64,000 nucleotides of DNA, from positions 62,001-126,000 of the forward strand of contig DFTB01000007.1 in NCBI GenBank assembly GCA_002382975.1, given 5' to 3'. A program made the position numbers and the translations under genes. The notes under the pieces are model-generated. The model was not told the DNA's origin. It ran no database searches and was given only the letters and a program-made list of their open reading frames with translations. This DNA comes from Fibrobacter sp. UBA4223 (GTDB lineage: Bacteria; Fibrobacterota; Fibrobacteria; Fibrobacterales; Fibrobacteraceae). Shown piece by piece: positions 35,565 through 43,431 of the stretch; position 1 is the first letter of the stretch, and each line of letters begins with the position of its first letter.

Positions 35565-35634
35565 AATATAGAACTGGGTTTTATTGCTGTCCAATACTTA
35601 ATTCTTATGCTAGATTGTTGATTTTTTCTATATC
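35565..35634 (-). promoter_or_regulatory. Sulfur-box promoter, copy at 35.6 kb
   Basis: The -35 is TTGGAC (35589-35594) and the -10 TATATT (35565-35570), spacing 18, with GCATAAGAATTAAGTAT directly upstream of the -35 and TATAGAAAAAA further up. It belongs to the seven-member set described in the findings and drives only the carrier remnant here. Confidence 0.7.
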
Positions 35635-35807
35635 ATCGGGGGGGGGCTGGGCTTTATGACTCCGCGGGTTTCTAGAACCTCAATTTCGCCTTTTCCGCTA
35701 TTTTTGACGGTTTTTCCGAGCAAAATACCGCAACATTCACCTGGATAGGCAGCTTTTGCGGCCTCCTCCATTTGACAAGACGAGATTTTGTTCAGATTGA
35801 TTTCCAT
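35628..35807 (-). pseudogene. Truncated JAMM-protease gene fragment
   Basis: A 59-codon ORF from ATG 35807 reads MEINLNKISSCQMEEAAKA, then AYPGECCGILLGKTVKN, the N-terminal (A/Y)PxExCG(L/I)LLG signature of Mec/HcyD-type JAMM proteases. The metal-binding HxHx7Sx2D part is absent: the frame runs through a poly-C tract into the neighbouring promoter and ends. Together with the carrier remnant it looks like a collapsed second copy of the functional genes at 35880-37388. Confidence 0.6.
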
Positions 35808-35813
35808 AAAAAA

Positions 35814-35863
35814 ACGAAAAGAAGTGCCCCCGGGGCAGGATTTCGGTAAAACCCCAGGGGCAC
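35814..35863 (-). terminator. Terminator of the JAMM/thiocarboxylate operon
   Basis: On the minus strand a stem GTGCCCC/GGGGCAC with an internal CCCC/GGGG extension, followed by TTCTTTTCGTTTTTTT, 17 bases after the JAMM gene stop. Confidence 0.75.
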
Positions 35864-35879
35864 CATTGTACGGAGCTCT

Positions 35880-36290
35880 TTAGCCGATTACGAGACCTTC
35901 GTTCGTGGCAATATCACCTTCAATGTGGAAAGAGTTCAGCACCGGATGTTCACGGTCCATGAGCGAAAGAATCAAGTAGCTCGCCCTGGAATCGTAGGCA
36001 AGACGCTTATCTTCTTCTGACGGGCGCGAAGGGGATTCCGGATGAGAATGCCAGTTACCCAGCGGCGAAAGGCCGTTTGCACGCATGTCCTTGATGGCGG
36101 CAAGCTGTTCCTTGGGGTCCAGCGAAAAATGCTCGTTGGAATGGTCGATATTCGTGAGCAGGTAGACTTTCTCGATATGCTTGTCGCTACCTTCGATGCG
36201 CCCCGCAATCAGCCCGCAGGCCTCTTCGGGGAGGTTCTTTTCCGCATGCGCAAGGATTTTTTCGTAGTTATCTTTTGAAATTGTAATCAT
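35880..36290 (-). CDS. JAMM/MPN metalloprotease (HcyD/Mec-like)
   Basis: The start is ATG 36290 after GGAG; 136 residues, a bare JAMM domain. Signature: NLPEEACGLIAGR at the N-terminus and the zinc motif GNWHSHPESPSRPSEEDKRLA (His-x-His-x7-Ser-x2-Asp). Members next to E1 and ThiS-like carrier genes trim the carrier's C-terminal residue and release the amino-acid product. The carrier here ends GGGC, so removal of Cys would be needed before adenylation. A REP-like repeat separates it from the E1 gene. Confidence 0.85.
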   Translation of the reverse strand: MITISKDNYEKILAHAEKNLPEEACGLIAGRIEGSDKHIEKVYLLTNIDHSNEHFSLDPKEQLAAIKDMRANGLSPLGNWHSHPESPSRPSEEDKRLAYDSRASYLILSLMDREHPVLNSFHIEGDIATNEGLVIG

Positions 36291-36300
36291 TTTTTCTCCA

Positions 36301-36365
36301 ATGTCATCCCCGACTTGACCGGGAATCTTTTTTAGGGGAGATGCCCGCCTACGCGGGCATGACAA
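36301..36365. repeat. REP-like repeat pair between JAMM and E1 genes
   Basis: Two hairpin units, GTCATCCCCGACTTGACCGG and GATGCCCGCCTACGCGGGC ending ATGAC, the dispersed GTCAT...ATGAC family of this window. Confidence 0.65.
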
Positions 36366-36372
36366 CAAAGGT

Positions 36373-37182
36373 TTAGTGTTTCAAATCGCAGACTGCCTGC
36401 TCGTAGTCGATGAGCTGGGTGATGGTCGGGTGCGTGCCGCAAACAGCGCAGTCTTCGGTATGCGTCGGGAGTTTCACCTTGCGGAATTCCATGGTGAGCG
36501 CATTGTAGGTGAGCAGGTAGCCCGTAAGCAGGTTGCCCACGCCGAGAATGTACTTGACCGCTTCCATCGCTTGCAGGCTACCGATAACGCCGCCCATGGC
36601 GCCAATCACGCCCGCCTGCTTGCAAGTAGGCACGGCATCTTTCGGAGGGGGTTCCTTGAATACGCAGCGGTAGCAGGGACCCTGGCCCGGAACATATGTC
36701 ATGAGCTGTCCCTGGAAGCGGATGATTCCCGCATGGGAGAAAGGTTTCTTCGCCATCACGCAAGCATCGTTGATGAGGAACTTTGCCGGGAAATTGTCCG
36801 TGCCGTCGATGATAAAATCGTAATCCTTGATGAGGTCGAGGATGTTGTCGCTGGTGACGAAGGTGTGGTAGGTAATGACCTTCACATCGGGGTTCATTGC
36901 TTCCATCGTCTCTTTCGCGGACTGCACCTTGGGCTTGCCTACATCCTGCGTCGCATGGATAATCTGGCGCTGCAGATTGGAAAGGTCCACTACGTCGGCA
37001 TCGGCAATACCGATGGTGCCCACGCCTGCTGCGGCAAGGTACATCGCCACGGGAGCACCGAGGCCGCCTGCGCCAATCACAAGAACCTTTGCATTCAAAA
37101 GCTTCTTCTGGCCCTTCGCACCCACCTCTTTCAAGATGATGTGGCGGGAATAGCGCTCCAGCTGTTCGTTAGTAAATGCCAT
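36373..37182 (-). CDS. ThiF/MoeB/HesA-type E1-like adenylyltransferase
   Basis: Activates the C-terminal glycine of a sulfur carrier with ATP. The 269-residue protein has the nucleotide loop GAGGLG (37-42), the adenylation residues in IADADVVDLSNLQRQIIH, DGTDNFPAKFLIND, and two zinc pairs, CYRC and CAVC. No rhodanese domain is attached, unlike MoeB/MOCS3-type proteins. It overlaps the carrier stop by one base (TAATG) and belongs to the 35880-39780 operon. Confidence 0.88.
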   Translation of the reverse strand: MAFTNEQLERYSRHIILKEVGAKGQKKLLNAKVLVIGAGGLGAPVAMYLAAAGVGTIGIADADVVDLSNLQRQIIHATQDVGKPKVQSAKETMEAMNPDVKVITYHTFVTSDNILDLIKDYDFIIDGTDNFPAKFLINDACVMAKKPFSHAGIIRFQGQLMTYVPGQGPCYRCVFKEPPPKDAVPTCKQAGVIGAMGGVIGSLQAMEAVKYILGVGNLLTGYLLTYNALTMEFRKVKLPTHTEDCAVCGTHPTITQLIDYEQAVCDLKH

Positions 37183-37388
37183 TAGCAGCCGCCTCCCATG
37201 AAGTAGAGGAACTCAACGCTGTCGCCGTCCTTGAGCACGGCCTTGTCAAACGTTCCGCCTTCCACAAATTCTTCGTTCACCGAAACCGTCACGTAAAGCG
37301 GGTTGTCAATCTTCTCGGCTTCAATCAGTTCTGCGACGGTGAGGCCGTCCTTGTATTCTTTCTTGTTTCCTGCAACAGTAATAAACAT
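37182..37388 (-). CDS. ThiS/MoaD-like sulfur-carrier protein ending Gly-Gly-Gly-Cys
   Basis: A 68-residue ubiquitin-like carrier: MFITVAGNKKEYKDGLTVAELIEAEKID, ...GDSVEFLYFMGGGC. The F-x-x-G-G end is the thiocarboxylate-forming tail, but an extra Cys follows the glycines, so the protein is probably made as a precursor. The adjacent JAMM protease would remove the Cys, the E1 would adenylate the Gly, and sulfide or a TusA persulfide would supply sulfur. ThiG/ThiH are absent nearby and the gene sits with metY and sulfite reductase, so thiamine synthesis is unlikely to be its role. Confidence 0.85.
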   Translation of the reverse strand: MFITVAGNKKEYKDGLTVAELIEAEKIDNPLYVTVSVNEEFVEGGTFDKAVLKDGDSVEFLYFMGGGC

Positions 37389-37402
37389 TTTATACTCCTT
37401 GG

Positions 37403-37651
37403 TTAGTCTCCGACCTTCTTCACGATGAGCGTGAAGGTGCCGTCCTGGTTGTCGTCGAGTTTCAAGATTTCGTGTCCCTCTTCCTTGATGCTGCGCGGCA
37501 CGTTCTGCACCGGTTCGCCGTCGTTCAGGCGGATAGAAAGGATTTGACCTTCTTCCAGCTCTTCAAGGGCAACCTTCGCTTTCACGAAAGTAGTCGGGCA
37601 CACGACATCGGTAATGTCGATGGTATCGTCAATTTTGAATTCCTCAGCCAT
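37403..37651 (-). CDS. TusA/SirA-family sulfur-transfer protein
   Basis: The start is ATG 37651 (MAEEFKIDDTIDITDVVCP); 82 residues. It has the TusA CPxxxxK motif (VVCPTTFVKAKVALEEL) with the persulfide-carrying Cys, and the LNDGEPVQNVPRSIKEEGHE segment typical of the family. It probably relays sulfur between the sulfite reductase and the carrier or MetY. It overlaps the sulfite reductase gene by 8 bp. Confidence 0.88.
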   Translation of the reverse strand: MAEEFKIDDTIDITDVVCPTTFVKAKVALEELEEGQILSIRLNDGEPVQNVPRSIKEEGHEILKLDDNQDGTFTLIVKKVGD

Positions 37652-38504
37652 TGTAAACCTCCGTAATTTTCTTCGCAAAGACGTCGCGGCCTATGCGATC
37701 AATGGTGTACTTGAAACGTTCACCGGGTTTCGCGTTCTCGGCAAAGAACGTGATGGCCGCATCGCAGATGTCCAGCAGCTTTTGCTTGTCTTCGATGAAG
37801 GGGATAATCGTTTCGCCCTTGTTGATGTTGTTGCCGAAAAGCCCGCCAAAGGAGACGATATAGCCGTGGGTATCTTCCCAGGCGTCCGTGGGGCAAGACT
37901 TGTAGCAGCGACCGCAGAAGTTGCACTGCGATTCGTCGAAGATAACCTTCTTGTTTTCAACCTTGATGGCTCCCTTGCGGCAAGTCTTTGCGCAAAGCCC
38001 GCAGCCGATGCACTTGTCTTCGAGCCATTTGACCTTGATGGCACCCTTGATGCCCACGTCGTTTTCTTCGGCCTTGAGGCAGTTGTTCTGGCAACCGGTC
38101 ACGCCGAACTTGAACTTGTGCGGGAGCTCGCGTGCAAAATAACGGTCATCGAGTTCCTTTGCGAGCGCGTAGGTGTCAATGCATCCACTAGGGCAAACCG
38201 CTTCGCCCTGGCACGCCGTAATGGTACGCACGCGCGGTCCGCAAACGCCCGGTTCCACGCCGCCTTCGGCCAAGGCCGCCTTCACATCTTCTACGTTTTC
38301 CAGCTTGATGAACGGAATTTCGACGCTCTGCCTGGAGGTCAAATGAGCGTAACCTTCGCCGTATTTTTCGGCGACTTCTGCGATTTTAGCGAGCTGTGTT
38401 GCAGTCAAATTGCCGCCCACCACGCGCACGCGCAGCGAGAAGTTGTTCTTCTGCTTCTGGCGCATCCAACCGCCCTTTTTAAGAGTTGCATAATCCGTTG
38501 CCAT
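37644..38504 (-). CDS. Small siroheme sulfite/nitrite reductase with ferredoxin domain
   Basis: A 286-residue fusion. The first part is a half-size siroheme reductase: ferredoxin-like VVGGNLTATQLAKIAEVAEKYGEGYAHLTSRQSVEIPFI, then TACQGEAVCPSGC and GVTGCQNNCLKAEENDVGI, which supply the cysteines for the siroheme/4Fe-4S pair. The second part inserts two 4Fe-4S motifs, CIGCGLCAKTC and CNFCGRCYKSC, as in AsrC-like and dissimilatory enzymes. Product sulfide would feed the thiocarboxylate carrier. The full-length CysI-type enzyme is not in the window. Confidence 0.82.
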   Translation of the reverse strand: MATDYATLKKGGWMRQKQKNNFSLRVRVVGGNLTATQLAKIAEVAEKYGEGYAHLTSRQSVEIPFIKLENVEDVKAALAEGGVEPGVCGPRVRTITACQGEAVCPSGCIDTYALAKELDDRYFARELPHKFKFGVTGCQNNCLKAEENDVGIKGAIKVKWLEDKCIGCGLCAKTCRKGAIKVENKKVIFDESQCNFCGRCYKSCPTDAWEDTHGYIVSFGGLFGNNINKGETIIPFIEDKQKLLDICDAAITFFAENAKPGERFKYTIDRIGRDVFAKKITEVYNG

Positions 38505-38553
38505 TTTTCTGTGTCTCCGTTATTGTCATGCCCGCGAAGGCGGGCATCTCCGT

Positions 38554-39780
38554 TTAAATCTTCTTTATTGCCTGTTCGAAATCTTCTTTCAAATCCTCGA
38601 TGTCCTCAATCCCGATGCTCACGCGGATAGTCCCTTCGAAAACTCCCGCATGTTCCTTCTGTTCCTTGGAACTGTGCGTAAAGATGGTGCTTTCCGGGTG
38701 TATCACCAGCGTGCGGATATCGCCGATATTGGTGGCGATGGTGGCATACTTGAGCCCGTTAATCAGCTTGAACGCTCGTTCCTTCGTGCCCGCATCAATC
38801 GTGAGGATTGCGCCTCCCCTGCCACCAAGTTGCTTCTGCACCAGGTTGTAATAGGGGCTGCTTTTCAGGGCCGGATAGTTGACAGAAATGTCATCAAAAC
38901 CCTGCAAAAAATCCGAGAGTTGCAGTGCATTGCTGCAAAGGCGATCCATGCGGAGTCCGAGTGTTTCAAGCCCGAGCGAATTGAGGAAAGATGTCTGGGG
39001 AGCAACGCAGCAGCCCACGTTACGCCAGATTCCGTTGCGCAGTTTCGCGATGTAGGCGAACTTGCCAAAACGCCTGTATTCTTCGAGGCCCTTGTAGCGG
39101 GTGTAATCCCAAGGGAAGTTCCCACTATCGACAATGAGGCCGCTAATCGCAGAACCGCTCCCGTTAATGTACTTCGAAGACGAATGCACCACGATATCCG
39201 CGCCGAAATCGAAGGGATGCACAAGATACGGAGTCGCCGTCGTGCTATCGACAATGAACGGGACGCCGCCCTCGTGGGCAGCATCCGCGACGGCCTTCAG
39301 GTCAACGACATTCAGTTTCGGGTTCCCGATAAGTTCGGTAAATACCGCCTTTGTCTTTTCGTTCAGCTGTTCGCGGACACTTTCGGCGGTCACTTCGGTA
39401 ACAAAGCGAGTCGTAATTCCGAACGCCTCCAGGTCGTGGAACAGGTCGATAGTGCCGCCAAAGAGCCCGGCACTCGCAATCACTTCGTCGCCCGCGTGCA
39501 AAATGTTCAAAAGCGAGATAGTCACCGCCGCCATGCCCGAAGAGCAGGCCACCGCGCCGATACCCTTCTCGAGTGATGCAATTCGGCGTTCAAAGGAATC
39601 GTTCGTGGGGTTCGCGATGCGCGTATATGCAAATCCCGGAGCCTTGTTGTTGAATACGGCTTCGAGTTTTTCGGCGGAATCCTGCGAAAAGGCGCTCACC
39701 TGGTAAATGGGCGCAAGCGTAGAACCGCTACATCGGTCGCTACCGAAATTCTGGTGCAATAAAGTAGTATTGAAATCCAT
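38554..39780 (-). CDS. MetY-like O-acetylhomoserine sulfhydrylase, divergent second copy
   Basis: A 408-residue Cys/Met PLP enzyme with YTRIANPTNDSFERRIASLEKG, SSGMAAVTISLL, the PLP lysine in VVHSSSKYINGSGSAISGL, and the MetY-type insertion (DSGNFPWDYTRYKGLEEYRRFGKFAYIAKLR). GCCVAPQTSFLNSLGLETLGLRMDRL is clearly diverged from the 28685-29968 enzyme. As the first gene of the carrier operon it is the likely partner that accepts sulfur from the carrier thiocarboxylate. It has a sulfur-box promoter and a 30-base leader with TTGTACGGAG. Confidence 0.85.
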   Translation of the reverse strand: MDFNTTLLHQNFGSDRCSGSTLAPIYQVSAFSQDSAEKLEAVFNNKAPGFAYTRIANPTNDSFERRIASLEKGIGAVACSSGMAAVTISLLNILHAGDEVIASAGLFGGTIDLFHDLEAFGITTRFVTEVTAESVREQLNEKTKAVFTELIGNPKLNVVDLKAVADAAHEGGVPFIVDSTTATPYLVHPFDFGADIVVHSSSKYINGSGSAISGLIVDSGNFPWDYTRYKGLEEYRRFGKFAYIAKLRNGIWRNVGCCVAPQTSFLNSLGLETLGLRMDRLCSNALQLSDFLQGFDDISVNYPALKSSPYYNLVQKQLGGRGGAILTIDAGTKERAFKLINGLKYATIATNIGDIRTLVIHPESTIFTHSSKEQKEHAGVFEGTIRVSIGIEDIEDLKEDFEQAIKKI

Positions 39781-39815
39781 TCAGAATGTCTCCGTACAAT
39801 TTCCGTCCGCAGCCA

Positions 39816-39886
39816 AATATAGAACGGGATTTCACCCCCGTCCAATACTTATTTTTTATGCGGAATTATCAGTTTTTTTTATAGCG
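39816..39886 (-). promoter_or_regulatory. Sulfur-box promoter of the metY-like/thiocarboxylate operon
   Basis: The -35 is TTGGAC (39840-39845) and the -10 TATATT (39816-39821), spacing 18. Upstream are GATAATTCCGCATAA and AATAAGTAT abutting the -35, and an A-rich tract (CTATAAAAAAAAC). The motif begins 17 bases past the cysA stop, so no terminator fits between. Confidence 0.85.
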
Positions 39887-39902
39887 AAACCGCATCCGTT
39901 CG

Positions 39903-40961
39903 TTAAATCACCACCACAGGATCGCGTAGGGACTTGTTTTCGAGCAGGGTCGCGGTGTCGCCCTGGGTCACGAACATGCGGTAGATAAACACGTCCACGG
40001 CTTCGCCTACATCGATTCTCGGCTGGTCGAAAGACCGGCGGGCCGTAAGCAAGACCCCGTTCACGCGGACGCGCAGTTCGATACCGTAGCCGCGGAAATC
40101 CACTTCTTCCACAACGCCTTCTTCAGCGGAACTCTTGTATTTCTGCACTTCGTTTTTCTTGGTGACCTTCACGAATTCTGGGCGCACAATCGCATTCTCC
40201 GCATTTTCAAGGATGTCAAAACGACGGAAATTACTATAGTCCTTGAAAATGCTGGGCTGCCCGAAGAACGATGCCGTAAAGGCGGTTTTCGGGTTGCTGT
40301 AAACCTCGTACGGCGTGCCCACCTGCTCGATGCGGCCCCTGTTCGTGATGATGATTTCGTCGGCCACTTCGATGGCTTCGTCCTGGTCGTGGGTCACAAA
40401 GATGCTGGTGACGCCGAGTTTCTGGATCATGCCCTTAAGCCAGCTGCGCAGTTCCTGGCGCACCTTCGCGTCAATTGCGGCAAAGGGTTCGTCAAGCAAG
40501 AGCAATTGCGGGTTGGGTGCAAGCGCACGGGCAAAGGCTACACGCTGGCGCTGCCCGCCCGAAAGCTCACTGGGGTAACGTTTTTCAAGGCCCGAAAGTC
40601 CCACCAGTTCCAAGAGTTCGTGGACGCGTTCCTTGATTTCATTCGCGGGCTTCTTCGCAATCTTGAGACCAAAAGCGATATTGTCGAAGACAGTCATGTA
40701 GCGGAACAGGGCGTAACTCTGGAATACGAAACCGATACCGCGCTTGCTTGCGGGCACATTGTTGATGACCTTCCCGTTGATAATGATTTCGCCGCTGTCC
40801 GGGTTCTCGAGCCCCGCAATCATGCGGAGAATCGTCGTCTTGCCCGAACCGCTCGGGCCCAGAAGGCCAATCAGCTTGCCTTTCTCGATGCCGACAGTTA
40901 CATCGTCCGAGGCCTTGAAATTTCCGAAATGCTTGTTGATATGTTTGAGTTCGACGTACAT
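39903..40961 (-). CDS. cysA: Sulfate ABC transporter ATP-binding protein
   Basis: The start is ATG 40961 after AAGGAG; 352 residues. The ATPase domain has Walker A GPSGSGKT (35-42), the signature LSGGQRQRVAFARAL, Walker B LLLLDEPFAAID and the switch HD pair in FVTHDQDEAIEVADE. A C-terminal regulatory domain of about 110 residues (VRPEFVKVTK ... FRGYGIELRVRVNG) matches the CysA/TOBE arrangement. It is the last gene of the cysT-cysW-cysA operon. Confidence 0.92.
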   Translation of the reverse strand: MYVELKHINKHFGNFKASDDVTVGIEKGKLIGLLGPSGSGKTTILRMIAGLENPDSGEIIINGKVINNVPASKRGIGFVFQSYALFRYMTVFDNIAFGLKIAKKPANEIKERVHELLELVGLSGLEKRYPSELSGGQRQRVAFARALAPNPQLLLLDEPFAAIDAKVRQELRSWLKGMIQKLGVTSIFVTHDQDEAIEVADEIIITNRGRIEQVGTPYEVYSNPKTAFTASFFGQPSIFKDYSNFRRFDILENAENAIVRPEFVKVTKKNEVQKYKSSAEEGVVEEVDFRGYGIELRVRVNGVLLTARRSFDQPRIDVGEAVDVFIYRMFVTQGDTATLLENKSLRDPVVVI

Positions 40962-40978
40962 AAAATCTCCTTCCAAGG

Positions 40979-41821
40979 CTATTTCTTTCTTCCCTTATGT
41001 TCAATGACGCTTCGAGCAACCAGAATGAGAATGGCTAGCATCACCAGTATCGACGCCACCGCAAACGCAGGCACGTACTGGAACTCGTTAAAAAGGATTT
41101 CCACATGGAGCGGGAGCGTGTTGGTCTTTCCGCGCAAGTGGCCCGAAATCACCGACACCGCTCCGAATTCGCCCATGGCGCGCGCTGCGCAGAGCACCAC
41201 GCCGTAAAGGAACGCCCACTTGATATGCGGGAAGGTGATGCGCCTAAAAATCGTGAAGCCCTTCGCACCCATCAACGCCGCGGCCTCTTCCTCGTCGGTT
41301 CCCTGGGATTCCAGTACCGGAATCAGTTCGCGGGAAATGAACGGGAACGTCACGAAAATCGTCGCAAGCACAATTCCCGGCACCGCAAAGACAATCTTGA
41401 TGTCCCAATCCTGCAACAGCGGGAAAATCGGGCTCTGGCGGCCAAACGTGAGCAAGAAAATGAGACCCGCGATAATCGGCGAAACCGTCACCGGCAAGTC
41501 AATGAGCGTCGCGAGAATCTTTTTCCCCTTGAACTTGAACTTCGTGAGGCTCCAGGCGGCACACAGCCCGAATACCGTATTGATGGCGACAGCAAAAAAC
41601 GAGGCTTCCAGTGTCAAAAGAATCGCCTTGATAGTGTAATCGTCGGTAACCGCCTTGCTGTACACCGCAAAACCCTGTTTGAACGCTTCGGTAATCACCG
41701 TAATCAGCGGGAGGATAAGCATCAAGAAGACGAAAAGCAGGCTAATGCCGATCAGCGAATACCTGACAAGTTTCGAGCCTTTCGTATCGCGATGTAGCCC
41801 GCTCTGCGTAACTGCACTCAT
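40979..41821 (-). CDS. cysW: Sulfate ABC transporter permease CysW
   Basis: A 280-residue inner-membrane permease with six helices. The coupling-loop EAA motif is EEEAAALMGAKGFTIFRRITFPHI, and GVVLCAARAMGEFGAVSVISGHLRGKTNTLPLHVEILFNEF is the well-conserved CysW stretch. Its start overlaps the cysT stop by one base. With CysT it forms the membrane channel. Confidence 0.92.
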   Translation of the reverse strand: MSAVTQSGLHRDTKGSKLVRYSLIGISLLFVFLMLILPLITVITEAFKQGFAVYSKAVTDDYTIKAILLTLEASFFAVAINTVFGLCAAWSLTKFKFKGKKILATLIDLPVTVSPIIAGLIFLLTFGRQSPIFPLLQDWDIKIVFAVPGIVLATIFVTFPFISRELIPVLESQGTDEEEAAALMGAKGFTIFRRITFPHIKWAFLYGVVLCAARAMGEFGAVSVISGHLRGKTNTLPLHVEILFNEFQYVPAFAVASILVMLAILILVARSVIEHKGRKK

Positions 41822-42651
41822 TAGCTACCTCCCTTGAGAATCTTGGCGTTTCTGTTCTGCACCACGTTCACCAGGAACAAAGTAACGAACGATGCCACCA
41901 GCATCACAAGGGCAATCGTCGTCGCGCTGGAATAGTCGTATTCCTGAAGTTCCGACATGATGATGAGCGGTGCGATTTCGGTTTCGAAGGGCATGTTGCC
42001 AGCGATAAACACGACGCTACCATATTCGCCGAGGCAGCGCCCGAAAGCGAGCCCGAAACCCGTAAAGATGGCGGGAATCAGTTCCGGCAATATTACCTTC
42101 CAGAAAATCCGCGTGCGACTTGCGCCCAGCACCCCTGCAGCCTCTTCGTAGGCGGGGTCCAACTTTTCCAACACCGGCTGCACCGCGCGCACCACGAACG
42201 GAATGCCGATAAACACGAGTGCCACCGTAATGCCGATGCGCGTGAACGCAATCTTGATGCCGAAATTCGCGAAAAAGCCGCCTATAAGGCCCGTATCCGC
42301 AGTGAGCGCCGTAAGCGCGATGCCCGCCACCGCCGTAGGGAGCGCAAACGGGAGCTCAATCGTTCCGTCCACGATGCGCTTGAGCGGGAACGTGTAACGC
42401 ACCAGCACCCAGGCGAGAATCACGCCCATCACCGCATTGATAAGCGAGGCGACAAAAGCCGTCAAGAAACTCACCTTGAAACTCGAAAGCACGCGCGGAC
42501 GCGTGATGACGTCGATAATCTCGCTCGCACTCATCTGGGCCGAAAACACGACTAGCGAGGCAAGGGGAATCAACACCACTACGCTCAAAATCGCCAGGGT
42601 CACCCCTGTTGTAAGGCCGAAGCCCGGTATGACAACACTCTTTCTTTTCAT
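41821..42651 (-). CDS. cysT: Sulfate ABC transporter permease CysT
   Basis: The start is ATG 42651 (MKRKSVVIPGFGLTTG); an in-frame TTG at 42663 overlaps the promoter -10 and cannot be used. 276 residues, six helices. Family stretches: LPFALPTAVAGIALTALTA, the EAA loop YEEAAGVLGASRTRIFWKVILPEL, and GRCLGEYGSVVFIAGNMPFETEIAPLII. The start codon is only about 12 bases from the -10, so the mRNA should have an extremely short leader. Confidence 0.92.
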   Translation of the reverse strand: MKRKSVVIPGFGLTTGVTLAILSVVVLIPLASLVVFSAQMSASEIIDVITRPRVLSSFKVSFLTAFVASLINAVMGVILAWVLVRYTFPLKRIVDGTIELPFALPTAVAGIALTALTADTGLIGGFFANFGIKIAFTRIGITVALVFIGIPFVVRAVQPVLEKLDPAYEEAAGVLGASRTRIFWKVILPELIPAIFTGFGLAFGRCLGEYGSVVFIAGNMPFETEIAPLIIMSELQEYDYSSATTIALVMLVASFVTLFLVNVVQNRNAKILKGGS

Positions 42652-42662
42652 AAGCGTCGCCA

Positions 42663-42730
42663 AATATAGAACGGGATTTCACGCGTGTCCAATACTTAAT
42701 AATTATGCTGAATTATCAATTTTTTCTATA
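42663..42730 (-). promoter_or_regulatory. Sulfur-box promoter of cysTWA
   Basis: The -35 is TTGGAC (42687-42692) and the -10 TATATT (42663-42668), spacing 18; GATAATTCAGCATAA and ATTAAGTAT lie upstream, then TATAGAAAAAAT. Confidence 0.85.
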
Positions 42731-42793
42731 ACAAACGGGGTGCAATAGGCGCCCCAAATTATTTATATTACCGACAAAAATCGGAGAATTCAA

Positions 42794-43366
42794 ATGAGCC
42801 TGACCGTCGAACGCGCAAAAGAAATCAGCAAGGGCCACGTGACCGAAGAATCGCTGGTCATCCATTCCCTCAACGTATGCTATGCCATGGGCGCGATGGC
42901 CAAGCACTTCGGCGAAGATGTGGAACATTGGCAGGCAGTGGGCTACCTGCACGATTACGACTACCAGGAATTCCCCGAAGAACACCTGCAGCACACCGAA
43001 AAGGAACTGCTCGCACAAGGCGTTTCCGAAGAAGACGTGCGCGCCATTTTAGCGCACGGTTTTGAAATCGTGAACCAGGTGGAACCCAAGACCAACATGG
43101 AAAAGAGCCTGTTCACCGTGGACGAACTCACCGGAATCATCCAAGCCTGCGCGAGAATGCGCCCCAACGGCATCCTGGACCTGGAAGTGAAAAGTTTCGT
43201 GAAGAAGTTCAAGGACAAGAAATTCGCCGCCAAATGCAACCGTGACTACATTCTGAAAGGCTGCACCCTGCTCGGCATGGACGTGAAAGACGTCGCCGCC
43301 ATCTGCATCGAGGGCATGCGCGAACACGCCGCAGAAATTGGCCTGGCAGGGAACGCCGGGGCATAG
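42794..43366 (+). CDS. HD-domain (HDIG-type) phosphohydrolase-like protein
   Basis: A 190-residue all-helical protein. Metal-site residues of the HD superfamily are visible as EESLVIHSLNVCYAM (His), VGYLHDYDYQ (His-Asp) and ILAHGFEI (His). This is the small HDIG family near 190 residues, often annotated as a hydrolase of unknown substrate. GGAG lies before the ATG. It is divergent from cysT, sharing a 140-bp intergenic region; it ends at the left border of the defence island. Confidence 0.8.
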   Translation: MSLTVERAKEISKGHVTEESLVIHSLNVCYAMGAMAKHFGEDVEHWQAVGYLHDYDYQEFPEEHLQHTEKELLAQGVSEEDVRAILAHGFEIVNQVEPKTNMEKSLFTVDELTGIIQACARMRPNGILDLEVKSFVKKFKDKKFAAKCNRDYILKGCTLLGMDVKDVAAICIEGMREHAAEIGLAGNAGA

Positions 43367-43398
43367 AAAAAACGTTTTTTCCTCAAAAACGGCATTAC

Positions 43399-43427
43399 TT
43401 GACAATTTTTCCTGCTTAATATATATT
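43399..43427 (+). promoter_or_regulatory. Promoter of the Fic gene
   Basis: TTGACA (43399-43404), 17-bp spacer, TATATT (43422-43427). Transcription should start near 43434, inside the first 12-bp repeat. Confidence 0.75.
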
Positions 43428-43431
43428 TAGA

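Noticed and set aside
36376..37185. 269-codon ORF exactly antisense to the E1-like gene
   Set aside because: It mirrors the ThiF-family gene base for base, with no ribosome site and no family match.
37182..37388. Thiamine ThiS
   Set aside because: No thiamine genes are near; the neighbours are metY, sulfite reductase, TusA and a JAMM protease, and the extra terminal Cys does not suit ThiS.
42661..42663. TTG start for cysT at 42663
   Set aside because: It lies inside the promoter -10; ATG 42651 is the first codon that can be transcribed.
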